Of a stretch of DNA of 64,000 nucleotides, positions 53,662-62,144 are shown piece by piece; positions within the stretch are counted from its first letter, which is position 1; each line of letters opens with the position of its first letter. Source of the DNA: Gramella sp. KN1008 (GTDB lineage: Bacteria; Bacteroidota; Bacteroidia; Flavobacteriales; Flavobacteriaceae); the NCBI RefSeq assembly GCF_004332155.1, contig NZ_SJDV01000004.1, positions 186,001 through 250,000 on the forward strand. Reading direction: 5' to 3'. Position numbers and translations under genes: made by a program. The notes under the pieces were generated by a model. That model did not search any database and was not told the DNA's origin. It was given only the letters and a program-made list of their open reading frames with translations.

Positions 53662-56095
53662 TGCCAGCCTCCAGGCTGGACATTATCTGATTGATATTTT
53701 TCTCAAATTCATCAAATTCTTTCTGAGTCACAGGCTCCCGGTCCTCAATTTTTACAAGTACTGTAACCACTTCCTTAGCTTTCATCTGCCTAAGCATTGG
53801 GAGCATTCTATGAGCTAGTTTACCCATCTTATCACTATCATTTTCGTTGTAAGCTGTTTTTAGCTCAGAGAAGCTACTACCGGCTCCCTCTAAAAATGCC
53901 TGGATAATGGTATTCATGGCTTCTTCATCACGGCCGGAAAATTCGTAGATCTCACTAAGATCATAATTTTCCGATCTCAATTTCCCGTTCAGCAAACTGT
54001 CCTCTTTAGCCTCACTTTTATAATTTATGTGAAGAAAATCCGCAATATTTTTCTTTAATTCGGCAGGTTTATAGGGCTTTAAAAGGTTGGTGTCAAAGCC
54101 CGCTTTTCTGTAGGTTTCGGTATTTACATCAGTGCGTCCGGAGAGTGCGATAACCGGCAGATGTCCAAAATCTTCGTTCTCACGGATATTCTTAATAAGT
54201 TCAAAACCATCCATAACCGGCATCTGGATATCGGTCAATACGATATCGTAATTTTCCGAAGACAGCTTTTCCAGGGCGATCTTGCCATTGGGAGCAGTAC
54301 TAATGCTTAATCCCATAGATCTGGCCAGCTCTACCGTTAGGGATAATTGTCCCGGTTCATCATCTACTATCAGGGCTTTCATCCCTGCTTTTTCAATTTG
54401 CTCAGGCATGATGATTTCTTCTTCGATGTTATCTTCCTTCTCAGGCTCTTCTCTTGCCTCAGAGAGCTTTCTCACGGGAATGGAAATGATGAATTCACTT
54501 CCTTCGCCCGGTTCGCTTTCCACTTTTATCTTACCTTTTAAAAGTTCTGTTAGTCTTTTAGTTATTGCAAGACCCAGACCAGAACCGCCAAATCGTTTTT
54601 CTATACTGCTGTTTTCCTGAGAAAATTCTTCGAAGATACTTTCCTGCATTTCCTTGGAAATTCCGATACCCGAATCCTTGACACTAATTTTTAGGATATG
54701 ACCGGCTTTTTGAGCTTTCTTGAGTTCCGCAGAAATTACTATACTGCCTTCCTCGGTAAATTTCCATGCATTGGAAATAAGGTTGGCAAGTATCTGTTTG
54801 ATCCTGAAAGGATCGCTTTGGATCTGCGCATTGGTTTCTGCAGAGGTACTTATTTCAATGACAATATCCTTATTCTTCTCTGCCGGGATGATATTACTTA
54901 CAGTGTCTTCAATCAGTTTTCGAGGGTTGAAGGATATTTTTTCAACCAGCATTTTTCCGGCCTCCAGCTTGGAAAGGTCCAGAAGGTCGTTCACCAGTCT
55001 TAAGATGAATTCTGAAGATTTTCTTATCTGTGTAAGGTAATGTTGCTGTTTCTCGTCCAGTTTGGTCTTATTGATAAGATCGGTATAACCCATAACCGTG
55101 GTAAGCGGGCTCCGCAGGTCATGTGTGATCGCAGCCATAAACTGTTCCCGGCGAGCCAGAAGGGATTCGGCAAACTCCTTGGCATCTTCCAGTTCCATCC
55201 TGTACCGCTGGCTGCGGGTGATATCGCCTATTATATTGATGATGAAAAAAATGATGATTATCGCGATGATACAGCCGCCTATAATGATGATATTGGAAGT
55301 TTTATCCAGCATGCTCTGAAATAGTTCTGCCCGGGCTACTGAATCTTCCCTTTCCTTCTTCTCAAGGCTGGATAGTACATTTCGTAACTGCTGATTCAAT
55401 ACCATATCGTTATTTAGCAGCTCGTTCTCTTTCTGTATTACCTCATTCTGAAACTGCCTGTTGGCGAATTCCAGGTCTGTTAGTACCCGTTTCACCGATT
55501 TCACCAAGGAATCCAGGCGTTCGGTAGTAATGCGTTCAGCATTATCTTCCCGGGAGTATTCCAGCCATTTTATAAGAACGTCTTTCTGGTATGATTTAAG
55601 GTTTCTGAAGCGATTTTCGTAGTTATAATCTTTGAACGAAGCATCTATATTCCGCAGCTCCGCAAGGGCTTTCGCATAATAGTTCGTATTCCTGTCGCTA
55701 TCCCTTAACGCTACAAGCTCCTTGAGGTTTTCCGTTTTTTGATCTAAAAGTGTGGAAATGCTATCGGCTTCATATTCAAGGTCTATATCATCATAACTGG
55801 CTTCCAGCTCTTCCAGTTTTAACTTTATGCTGTCTATCTGGGCGTTATAAAGCTCCAGGTCTTCTTCACTCCCTGTTTGAATAAGCCTCCGGCTGGTGTT
55901 TTCAGATTCGTTTAGGTCCGTCGTAACCTCACTTAAAAGGATGAGCTGTTGGTTATTTTCGGTATTTGATTGTGCAATTTCAGAATAGGCTATTACCTGA
56001 TTGTAGATATACCAAACAGCGATTCCTGCTAATATGGCCACTATCACATACCCGGCAACTACTTTTACGGTAATAAAGCGTCTGGAATTAAACAT
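53651..56095 (-). CDS. Hybrid sensor histidine kinase with receiver and HPt domains
   Basis: An 814-residue sensor: TM1 (about 12-34), large helical periplasmic domain (about 35-270) with coiled-coil stretches, TM2 (about 273-295), HisKA with His at about 324 (THDLRSPLT), HATPase (about 430-545, DSGIGI and GGSGLGLAITK), receiver (phospho-Asp about 621, LTDIQMPVMDG) and C-terminal HPt (His about 760, AHRMLPML). The full set His-Asp-His enables a multi-step phosphorelay, very probably to the convergent NtrC-type regulator. Signal unknown. Confidence 0.95.
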   Translation of the reverse strand: MFNSRRFITVKVVAGYVIVAILAGIAVWYIYNQVIAYSEIAQSNTENNQQLILLSEVTTDLNESENTSRRLIQTGSEEDLELYNAQIDSIKLKLEELEASYDDIDLEYEADSISTLLDQKTENLKELVALRDSDRNTNYYAKALAELRNIDASFKDYNYENRFRNLKSYQKDVLIKWLEYSREDNAERITTERLDSLVKSVKRVLTDLEFANRQFQNEVIQKENELLNNDMVLNQQLRNVLSSLEKKEREDSVARAELFQSMLDKTSNIIIIGGCIIAIIIIFFIINIIGDITRSQRYRMELEDAKEFAESLLARREQFMAAITHDLRSPLTTVMGYTDLINKTKLDEKQQHYLTQIRKSSEFILRLVNDLLDLSKLEAGKMLVEKISFNPRKLIEDTVSNIIPAEKNKDIVIEISTSAETNAQIQSDPFRIKQILANLISNAWKFTEEGSIVISAELKKAQKAGHILKISVKDSGIGISKEMQESIFEEFSQENSSIEKRFGGSGLGLAITKRLTELLKGKIKVESEPGEGSEFIISIPVRKLSEAREEPEKEDNIEEEIIMPEQIEKAGMKALIVDDEPGQLSLTVELARSMGLSISTAPNGKIALEKLSSENYDIVLTDIQMPVMDGFELIKNIRENEDFGHLPVIALSGRTDVNTETYRKAGFDTNLLKPYKPAELKKNIADFLHINYKSEAKEDSLLNGKLRSENYDLSEIYEFSGRDEEAMNTIIQAFLEGAGSSFSELKTAYNENDSDKMGKLAHRMLPMLRQMKAKEVVTVLVKIEDREPVTQKEFDEFEKNINQIMSSLEAGTTV

Positions 56096-56148
56096 TGTTC
56101 AAATTTTATCTAAAATTAAGCCAATTCTGGTAATTCTGTCCAAATGTA

Positions 56149-56178
56149 TTGGATTTATAAAAAAGCATATTACATTTG
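56149..56178 (+). promoter_or_regulatory. Promoter of the TPP-riboswitch transcript
   Basis: TTG (56149-56151), 19-base spacer, TACATTTG (56171-56178): matches the Bacteroidota housekeeping promoter consensus. Transcription would start about 56185, right before the aptamer. Confidence 0.75.
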
Positions 56179-56187
56179 CACCACAAT

Positions 56188-56320
56188 CTCACAAAGGGGT
56201 GCCCCATGGGCTGAGATCATACCCAATGAACCTGGGCAGGTAATGCTGCCAAGGGAATTGCGCAAAAGCGCAGTATAGGTACTCCTGATTTACGCGACAT
56301 AAGCGTGTCAGGATTTTTTT
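56188..56320 (+). promoter_or_regulatory. TPP riboswitch with a downstream terminator
   Basis: Aptamer 56188-56262 contains the conserved THI-box elements: AGGGGTGCCCC, CTGAGA (56211-56216), ACCC, GAACCTG (56228-56234), GGTAATGC and AAGGGAA (56251-56257). The expression platform is a terminator hairpin TCCTGA (56283-56288) ... TCAGGA (56308-56313) with an inner ACGC/GCGT stem and seven Ts. High TPP should terminate transcription ahead of the TonB receptor gene at 56378. Confidence 0.95.
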
Positions 56321-56377
56321 ATTTATAAACTTAAATCAGGAATAATCGCCCCTTTTTATTCGTAGAATTCATTACGA

Positions 56378-58759
56378 ATGAAAAATGTATTATTTTTTTT
56401 GAGCCTGTTTGCACTTTCTATACAGGCCTTTTCACAGGAATTTAAACTTAAAGGAAAAGTTACGGAAAACGGATTGCCCCTCGAAGAGGCTTCTGTTTAC
56501 GTAAAAAGCAGCGGTGAAGGGACGCTTACCGACTCGGAAGGCAATTACAGCCTTTTTCTTGAGAAGGGGACCTATACCATAGTTTTTTCCTTCGGAAATC
56601 AAAAATCACGACAGGTGGTGCTGGATTCAGATCAGATGGTTAATATGGATCTGGGTGGTGCTGAAGAGACGCTTGAAGAGGTCTTTCTATCTTCAATTCG
56701 TGTGAACGCCCAGTCACCTATCACCTACAGCAACCTTACCAATGAAGAGATAGAAGATCGTAATCTGGGCCAGGATATCCCGGTTTTAATGAGTTATATG
56801 CCCAATGTGGTTACTACTTCAGATGCCGGAGCAGGTGTTGGTTATACCGGTATAAGGGTGAGGGGGAGTGATGCGACCCGGGTAAATGTGACCATTAACG
56901 GGATTCCCTATAACGATGCGGAAAGTCAGGGAACCTTTTGGGTGAATCTGGGTGATTTTGCATCCTCAGTAGAGAACCTTCAGCTTCAGAGAGGAGTAGG
57001 GACTTCTACAAATGGCGCCGGGGCTTTTGGAGCGAGTCTTAACATTCTTACCGATTCGTATAAAAAGGAGGCGCAGGCTGAAATTGCCAATAGTATAGGT
57101 TCTTATAACACCTTTAAACATACCGCAAAATTCAGTACGGGGCTCATTGATGATCACTGGGAGTTTGCCGGGAGGGCTTCAAAGATAAGGAGTGATGGAT
57201 ATATAGATCGTGCGAGTAGCGACCTTAAATCTTATTTTCTACAGGGTAGTTATGTAAATGAGAACACCCTAGTAAAGGCACTGGGCTTCGGGGGGAGTGA
57301 AAGAACCTATCAGGCCTGGTATGGGATAGATAAGGAAACTCTTGAAAACGACAGGACATTTAATCCTGCCGGAATTTATACCGATGAGAATGGTAATACA
57401 AGATTCTACGACAATCAGACAGATAATTATAAACAGGACCATTATCAGTTACTTTGGAATCAGGATTACGGGAAGAGCTGGTCTTCAAATGTGGCCTTTC
57501 ATTATACCTACGGAAGAGGTTACTACGAAGAATATAACGAGGATGCCGATCTTGTGGAATTTGGAATGGAGCCATTCGTAGCTGGTGGGGAAGAGGTAAC
57601 TACTTCAGATATAGTTGGTACAAAATGGCTGGATAATCATTTTTTTGGAAGTGTTTTCAGCCTGAATTATCAAAATGCCAATTGGGATGTGACCCTTGGT
57701 GGTGGCTGGAACAGGTATGAAGGAGATCATTTTGGAGAAGTGCTGTATACCAGATTTGCCAGAAACAATGATCCTTATGAGCCGTATTATTTTAACCAGG
57801 CTGAAAAAAACGATTTCAACATATACGGAAAGGCCAATTTTGCTATCACAGAAAAACTTGCAGGTTATGCAGATCTTCAATTAAGAACCATCAGTTATGA
57901 AACAGATGGTTTGCTGGATGATCAGACTCGCTTTCTAAATGACGATAATTTCAGTTTTTTTAATCCGAAAGCTGGTTTAACATATGAATTTAACCCGGGC
58001 AATCAGGTTTACTTTTCATATGCCAGGGCCCACCGCGAGCCAAGCAGGAACGATTATGAGAACGGAGATCCGGAACCTGAAGAACTGAACGATTTTGAAC
58101 TTGGCTGGAGATACAAAAAAACTGCGGTGGAGATCAATACGAATCTTTACTATATGGATTACAGGAACCAACTTGTTCTTACCGGAGGGATCGATGATGT
58201 GGGTGCTTTTATACGAGCTAATAGTGGTAACAGTTATCGCCTGGGACTGGAAGTGGATGCTGCGGTAAGACTTTCTGATAAGTTCAGCATCAGACCAAAT
58301 ATTTCCCTGAGCCGAAACAAAAACGTTGAGTTTGTTTCAACCTTTAACGGGGAGCTTGTAGAGTATGGTGATACCGATATTTCTTATTCCCCCGAAATAG
58401 TTGCCGGCAACATTCTAAGTTATATGCCATCAGACGGACTGGAATTGAATCTATTCACCAAATATGTGGGTGAGCAATATATGAGCAATGTAGAAGCCGA
58501 AAACTCTAAGCTGGACAGTTACTTTGTAAACGATCTCAACATTCAGTATACCTGGAAAAAAGCATGGTTGTTCAGAGAGCTGGTGCTTACCGGACTTTTA
58601 AATAACATCTTTGGTGAAGAATATGTCTCTAACGGATACTATTACACTTTTGACATTCCCAATGAAGACTTGCCTTCGGGCGTTCAAACCCTTGATGGAG
58701 CCGGGTATTACCCGCAGGCGACCACTAACTTTTTACTGGGACTTACATTGAAGCTGTAA
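56378..58759 (+). CDS. TonB-dependent outer-membrane receptor under TPP control (probable thiamine receptor)
   Basis: A 793-residue receptor: signal peptide (about 1-19, ending AFSQ), carboxypeptidase-regulatory beta-domain (about 21-100), plug (about 115-220, IRVRGSDATRVNVTINGIPYND and GAFGASLNI) and barrel to the aromatic-ended C-terminus (NFLLGLTLKL). The upstream TPP riboswitch means it is made when thiamine is low, so it most likely imports thiamine or its derivatives across the outer membrane. No SusD-like partner. Single gene with terminator. Confidence 0.94.
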   Translation: MKNVLFFLSLFALSIQAFSQEFKLKGKVTENGLPLEEASVYVKSSGEGTLTDSEGNYSLFLEKGTYTIVFSFGNQKSRQVVLDSDQMVNMDLGGAEETLEEVFLSSIRVNAQSPITYSNLTNEEIEDRNLGQDIPVLMSYMPNVVTTSDAGAGVGYTGIRVRGSDATRVNVTINGIPYNDAESQGTFWVNLGDFASSVENLQLQRGVGTSTNGAGAFGASLNILTDSYKKEAQAEIANSIGSYNTFKHTAKFSTGLIDDHWEFAGRASKIRSDGYIDRASSDLKSYFLQGSYVNENTLVKALGFGGSERTYQAWYGIDKETLENDRTFNPAGIYTDENGNTRFYDNQTDNYKQDHYQLLWNQDYGKSWSSNVAFHYTYGRGYYEEYNEDADLVEFGMEPFVAGGEEVTTSDIVGTKWLDNHFFGSVFSLNYQNANWDVTLGGGWNRYEGDHFGEVLYTRFARNNDPYEPYYFNQAEKNDFNIYGKANFAITEKLAGYADLQLRTISYETDGLLDDQTRFLNDDNFSFFNPKAGLTYEFNPGNQVYFSYARAHREPSRNDYENGDPEPEELNDFELGWRYKKTAVEINTNLYYMDYRNQLVLTGGIDDVGAFIRANSGNSYRLGLEVDAAVRLSDKFSIRPNISLSRNKNVEFVSTFNGELVEYGDTDISYSPEIVAGNILSYMPSDGLELNLFTKYVGEQYMSNVEAENSKLDSYFVNDLNIQYTWKKAWLFRELVLTGLLNNIFGEEYVSNGYYYTFDIPNEDLPSGVQTLDGAGYYPQATTNFLLGLTLKL

Positions 58760-58782
58760 ATAGCTTCAGTGGTAGTTACAGT

Positions 58783-58825
58783 AGCCTCCTTTTCTAAATG
58801 TAGGGTTTGAAAAGGGGGCTTTTTT
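58783..58825 (+). terminator. Terminator of the TPP-controlled receptor gene
   Basis: Stem AGCCTCCTTTTC / GAAAAGGGGGCT (12 bp, one G-U) with a 14-base loop and T-run. Its end reaches the stop codon of the convergent lipoprotein gene. Confidence 0.8.
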
Positions 58826-59252
58826 AATTCCATACCTCTATGATGTTGCCGGATCTCTGGATACGATAGGGCTTCATGGTGTACTGTCCTTCTCCTTCAC
58901 TAAGCTCACCGGTTATTACGTTGTATGAGTTATTGTCGCAATCACAAGTTGCAATCACACCGTTTACCGTCATCCCCGAACATTCACTTGGCGGATGGTT
59001 AGGGTCACTAAGCTCAAAAGCTGAATACTGGGAATTATTGATATTGTAAATAACTATTCCCTTCACTCCGTAATTATAGGTAGCATAAGAGTTGCCGGGG
59101 AACTGCAGATCGTTATATTCCGGGAGGTTCAAATTAAGCTGGAACCTGAAATTAAGATCGGGTAAGTTAGGGTTGTTCCTGTAATTATCATCAGAACTGG
59201 AACAGGCGGTAATCAGGATGAAAACGCCCAAAAAACTTAGAATCTTCTTCAT
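58824..59252 (-). CDS. Rieske-like-fold lipoprotein without cluster ligands
   Basis: A 142-residue lipoprotein (lipobox LITAC, Cys about 17). The mature domain has the layout of the Rieske fold: VIYNINNSQYSAFELSDPN, a Cys block SEC, then TCDCDN-N-YNVITGELSEGEGQYTMKPYRIQ with the final strand. A genuine Rieske centre needs two CxH pairs; here both His are missing (the second pair reads CDC), so it cannot hold a 2Fe-2S cluster by that chemistry. Function unknown. Confidence 0.8.
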   Translation of the reverse strand: MKKILSFLGVFILITACSSSDDNYRNNPNLPDLNFRFQLNLNLPEYNDLQFPGNSYATYNYGVKGIVIYNINNSQYSAFELSDPNHPPSECSGMTVNGVIATCDCDNNSYNVITGELSEGEGQYTMKPYRIQRSGNIIEVWN

Positions 59253-59283
59253 AAAAAATTGAGTTGCAACGAAAATAATATAA

Positions 59284-59482
59284 TTGTTCCTAATGATTAA
59301 ATTTCTTACATTTGTTAAGAGAAATCCCGCTAAAACTGGGATTTTTTCAATTAGTGATGCAATAGTTTAATTCCGGAGGCTAAAACCTTTATAGATCCGG
59401 GAAATCCTATACCCTGGGATTTAATTTATTACTAAATCATTATAAGGTTTTTTTGGGCAGGGACTTTCCTCCCGCAAGTCCT
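59284..59482 (+). promoter_or_regulatory. greA promoter and structured leader (possible attenuator)
   Basis: Promoter TTG (59284-59286), 20-base spacer, TACATTTG (59307-59314). Right after it GAAATCCC/GGGATTTTTT (59321-59347) is a terminator-like hairpin. Further on AAAACCTT (59382-59389) pairs with AAGGTTTTTTT (59444-59454) around an inner GAAATCC/GGGATTT hairpin (59401-59422), giving a second terminator-like structure with seven Ts. A third hairpin GGACTT/AAGTCC (59461-59481) precedes the ATG. Arms of hairpins one and two are interchangeable. Confidence 0.6.
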
Positions 59483-59503
59483 GATTATTAAAACGAGAAA
59501 GTT

Positions 59504-59980
59504 ATGAGCAAAGTATCTTATTATACCCCGGAGGGGTTAAAAAAACTTAAAGATGAGCTCAATCATCTTAAAGATGTGGAAAGGCCGAAGGCTTCTCAGG
59601 CGATAGCAGAGGCACGTGATAAGGGAGATTTAAGTGAGAATGCTGAATATGATGCGGCCAAGGAAGCTCAGGGTTTACTAGAAATGAAGATCTCCAAACT
59701 GGAGGAAGTTGTGGCAAATGCAAGGGTTATAGACGAATCCCAGCTGGATACGTCTAAAGTGCTGGTGCATTCCCATGTTAAAATAAAGAACAAGACCAAC
59801 GGGGCAGAGATGGAATATAAACTGGTAGCCCAGAGTGAAGCCGATCTTAAATCGGGTAAAATTTCAGTGGATTCTCCTATCGGAAAAGGTCTGCTTGGGA
59901 AGCAGGTTGGAGATACCGCCGAGATAGAAGTTCCTAATGGCACGGTGAAATTTGAAGTTATCGAGATCTGGAGGGATTAA
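59504..59980 (+). CDS. greA: Transcription elongation factor GreA
   Basis: A 158-residue GreA: N-terminal coiled-coil hairpin (about 1-75, YYTPEGLKKLKDELNHLK and the tip acidic pair in ARDKGDLSENAEYDAAKE) and C-terminal globular domain (about 80-158, LVAQSEADLKSGKISVDSPIGKGLLGKQVGD). It enters the RNA polymerase secondary channel to cleave backtracked RNA. The long structured leader upstream suggests attenuation of its own expression. Terminator follows 25 bases after the stop. Confidence 0.98.
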   Translation: MSKVSYYTPEGLKKLKDELNHLKDVERPKASQAIAEARDKGDLSENAEYDAAKEAQGLLEMKISKLEEVVANARVIDESQLDTSKVLVHSHVKIKNKTNGAEMEYKLVAQSEADLKSGKISVDSPIGKGLLGKQVGDTAEIEVPNGTVKFEVIEIWRD

Positions 59981-60004
59981 TCCTGTCCATTATAATTAAA
60001 ATTT

Positions 60005-60058
60005 AATCCTTTTCTTTCATCTGGTCTTTCGGATTTAAGAAAAGGATTCTTTATTTTT
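60005..60058 (+). terminator. greA terminator
   Basis: Perfect 11-bp stem (AATCCTTTTCT / AGAAAAGGATT) with a 22-base loop and T-rich tail, 25 bases past the greA stop. Confidence 0.8.
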
Positions 60059-60077
60059 ATTAAAAACCAACCTGATT

Positions 60078-60473
60078 ATGTCAACATTATTCACAAAGAT
60101 TGTAAAAGGAGAGATACCGGCTTATAAGGTCGCTGAAAATAGCAAGTTTCTGGCATTTCTGGACATACGCCCCAATGCTAAGGGACATGTCTTGTGTATC
60201 CCGAAAAAGGAGGTAGACAAAATCTGGGACCTGGAGGTCGAAATGTACCAGGAATTGATGCGTTTTACGCGGTGTGTGGCGGTAGCGCTGGAGAAGACCG
60301 TATCCTGTAAAAGAGTGGGAATGGCTGTTGTTGGTCTTGAAGTTCCTCATACGCATGTTCACTTGATCCCGCTGAATACAATGGGCGATATGGATTTTTC
60401 CAATAATGTGGAAATGAGCGATGAGGAGTTCAAAGAACTGGCTGATAAAATAGCGGCAAAAGTAGATCTGTGA
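60078..60473 (+). CDS. HIT family nucleotide-binding protein
   Basis: A 131-residue HIT protein: N-terminal IVKGEIPAYKVAE, PNAKGHVLCIPKKEVD and the histidine triad HTHVHL (about 93-98, PHTHVHLIPL). HIT proteins hydrolyse dinucleoside polyphosphates or AMP-amides. It overlaps the next gene by 4 bases (GTGA), suggesting translational coupling, and is the first gene after greA. Confidence 0.95.
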   Translation: MSTLFTKIVKGEIPAYKVAENSKFLAFLDIRPNAKGHVLCIPKKEVDKIWDLEVEMYQELMRFTRCVAVALEKTVSCKRVGMAVVGLEVPHTHVHLIPLNTMGDMDFSNNVEMSDEEFKELADKIAAKVDL

Positions 60474-60886
60474 GTACATTATTATCCGATTTTAAACTAA
60501 GCCTGGAAATTAGGATAGACTGGAGTGATCTGGATATGTATGAGCATGTAAACAACGTGTCTTACATGCGTTACCTTCAGAGCGGAAGGGTGAATTTCTG
60601 GGAGGCATCAGGAATTTACGATTTTTATAAAGGTTCTAACCAGGGCACCATGCTGGTGTCTACAAAATGTGATTTCAGGAAGCCACTTTTTTATCCCGGG
60701 AATGCAGTGATCAAAACTAAACTCGATTTCATCGGTAATAAGAGTTTTGGCTTAAAGCATATCATTCTTAACGAGAAGGAGGATATATGTGCGGAGGCGC
60801 ATGATGTGGTAGTTTGTTTCGACTTTAATAAGAATGAAACATTTCCTGTTCCAGACTGGCTTAGGAAGAAATTATCTGAATTCTAA
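60470..60886 (+). CDS. Acyl-CoA thioesterase (hot-dog fold, 4HBT-type)
   Basis: A 138-residue hot-dog fold thioesterase beginning at GTG 60470. IRIDWSDLDMYEHVNNVSYMRYLQ carries the 4HBT signature with Asp (about residue 19), HVNN and the helix; ends VCFDFNKNETFPVPDWL. Hydrolyses acyl-CoA thioesters; chain length unknown. Overlaps the HIT gene (4 bases) and converges with the histidine kinase gene (4-base overlap of stop codons). Confidence 0.92.
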   Translation: MSTLLSDFKLSLEIRIDWSDLDMYEHVNNVSYMRYLQSGRVNFWEASGIYDFYKGSNQGTMLVSTKCDFRKPLFYPGNAVIKTKLDFIGNKSFGLKHIILNEKEDICAEAHDVVVCFDFNKNETFPVPDWLRKKLSEF

Positions 60887-62031
60887 ACCTTTTTAAGGCT
60901 TATCTGAAAAGTTGTACCCTTATTGATCTCGCTTCGGGCAACCTTTATTTTGCCGCGGTGATATTCTTCTATGATCCTTTTGGCAAGAGAAAGTCCAAGT
61001 CCCCAGCCTCTTTTCTTTGTTGTCTGTCCCGGTTCAAAAATGACCCGAAATCTATTCTTCTCAATTCCTTTTCCTGTATCGGTAATATAGATATGGGCCT
61101 GCCGCAGATCTTGTTTTATCTCTATGCTCAGAGAACCTTTGCCACGCATGGCATCTATGGCATTCTTCACCAGGTTTTCAATGGTCCAGCTATAGAGCTG
61201 TTCATTCAGCATTACATTTATGGGTTGTCTTGGAGCCCGGATACTGAATTCGATAAGCTCGGAACTTCTTGATTTCAGGTATTCGAAACTTTCTTTGGTG
61301 GCATTTACAATATCGGTTTCCCGTAAATTTGGTAAGGAACCTATTTTGGAGAACCTTTCGGTAATGGTCTGTAACCTTTCAATATCCTTCTCCATTTCTT
61401 CTACAAAAGCAGGATTTACCTTTTCCGCTTTTAGAATTTCGGTCCAGCCAATTAAAGAACTTAGTGGGGTGCCTATCTGGTGCGCGGTCTCCTTTGCCAT
61501 TCCGGCCCAGAGTTTGTTTTGTTCACTGCTTTTCGTTGTGGTATAAAAAAAGTATACAACCCCAATAAATAAGAAGCCTATCAGGGTAAGGCCAATGGGA
61601 TAATATTTCAATTTGTTAAGTGCAGGTGAATTTCCATAATAGAGGTACTGGATCTGTCCGTCACCCAGGTCAACGGCTATGGGTTCATTCTCATCCTTTA
61701 GATCCTCAAGATATTCCTGTGTGCGTTCCGGGTCTTCAAGTATGCTTGGATCAATATTGGTAGTATAGGCCACTTCACCATGTTCATCTGTATGGATAAT
61801 GGGAATCGTGGTGTTATTGTTCAGGATCTCCAGGACAAGTGTAAGATCGGCATCTTCGGGAGCATTTGCCAGTTCTTCCTGTGCCCTTGCCCAGATATTC
61901 ATCTTGGCTCTTTCGTCTTCCTTCAGCCTCTGGAAAAATATACTTGTATTCCAGAGCACCAGTACGATGACCACAAGACAGGAAATTATGATGAACCAGC
62001 GATTAAAGTTGCGCTCGTCGGGTAATTGCAT
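60883..62031 (-). CDS. Sensor histidine kinase without adjacent regulator
   Basis: A 382-residue membrane kinase: TM1 (about 12-32), periplasmic sensor (about 33-138), TM2 (about 139-160), no HAMP, HisKA with the phospho-His in AKETAHQIGTPLSSLIGW (about 183) and HATPase with NLVKNAIDAM, DTGKGI and GWGLGLSLAKRII. No response regulator lies beside it, so its partner is elsewhere. Convergent overlap with the thioesterase gene (4 bases). Confidence 0.94.
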   Translation of the reverse strand: MQLPDERNFNRWFIIISCLVVIVLVLWNTSIFFQRLKEDERAKMNIWARAQEELANAPEDADLTLVLEILNNNTTIPIIHTDEHGEVAYTTNIDPSILEDPERTQEYLEDLKDENEPIAVDLGDGQIQYLYYGNSPALNKLKYYPIGLTLIGFLFIGVVYFFYTTTKSSEQNKLWAGMAKETAHQIGTPLSSLIGWTEILKAEKVNPAFVEEMEKDIERLQTITERFSKIGSLPNLRETDIVNATKESFEYLKSRSSELIEFSIRAPRQPINVMLNEQLYSWTIENLVKNAIDAMRGKGSLSIEIKQDLRQAHIYITDTGKGIEKNRFRVIFEPGQTTKKRGWGLGLSLAKRIIEEYHRGKIKVARSEINKGTTFQISLKKV

Positions 62032-62144
62032 GAATTTTCCGGCTTTTTATCCGAATTAAATATAAGCGTTTTAAATCTATTTTTATTGTGAGGCATTGCT
62101 TTTCATTCCTTCATCGTTTCTTTATCTTTGGCAAAAATTTCTCT

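Noticed and set aside
59455..59482. GGGAGGAAAGTCC on the minus strand resembles the conserved start of RNase P RNA
   Set aside because: The rest of the rnpB core (GGCTTA-type and ACAGAA elements) is missing downstream and the piece is one arm region of the greA leader hairpins.
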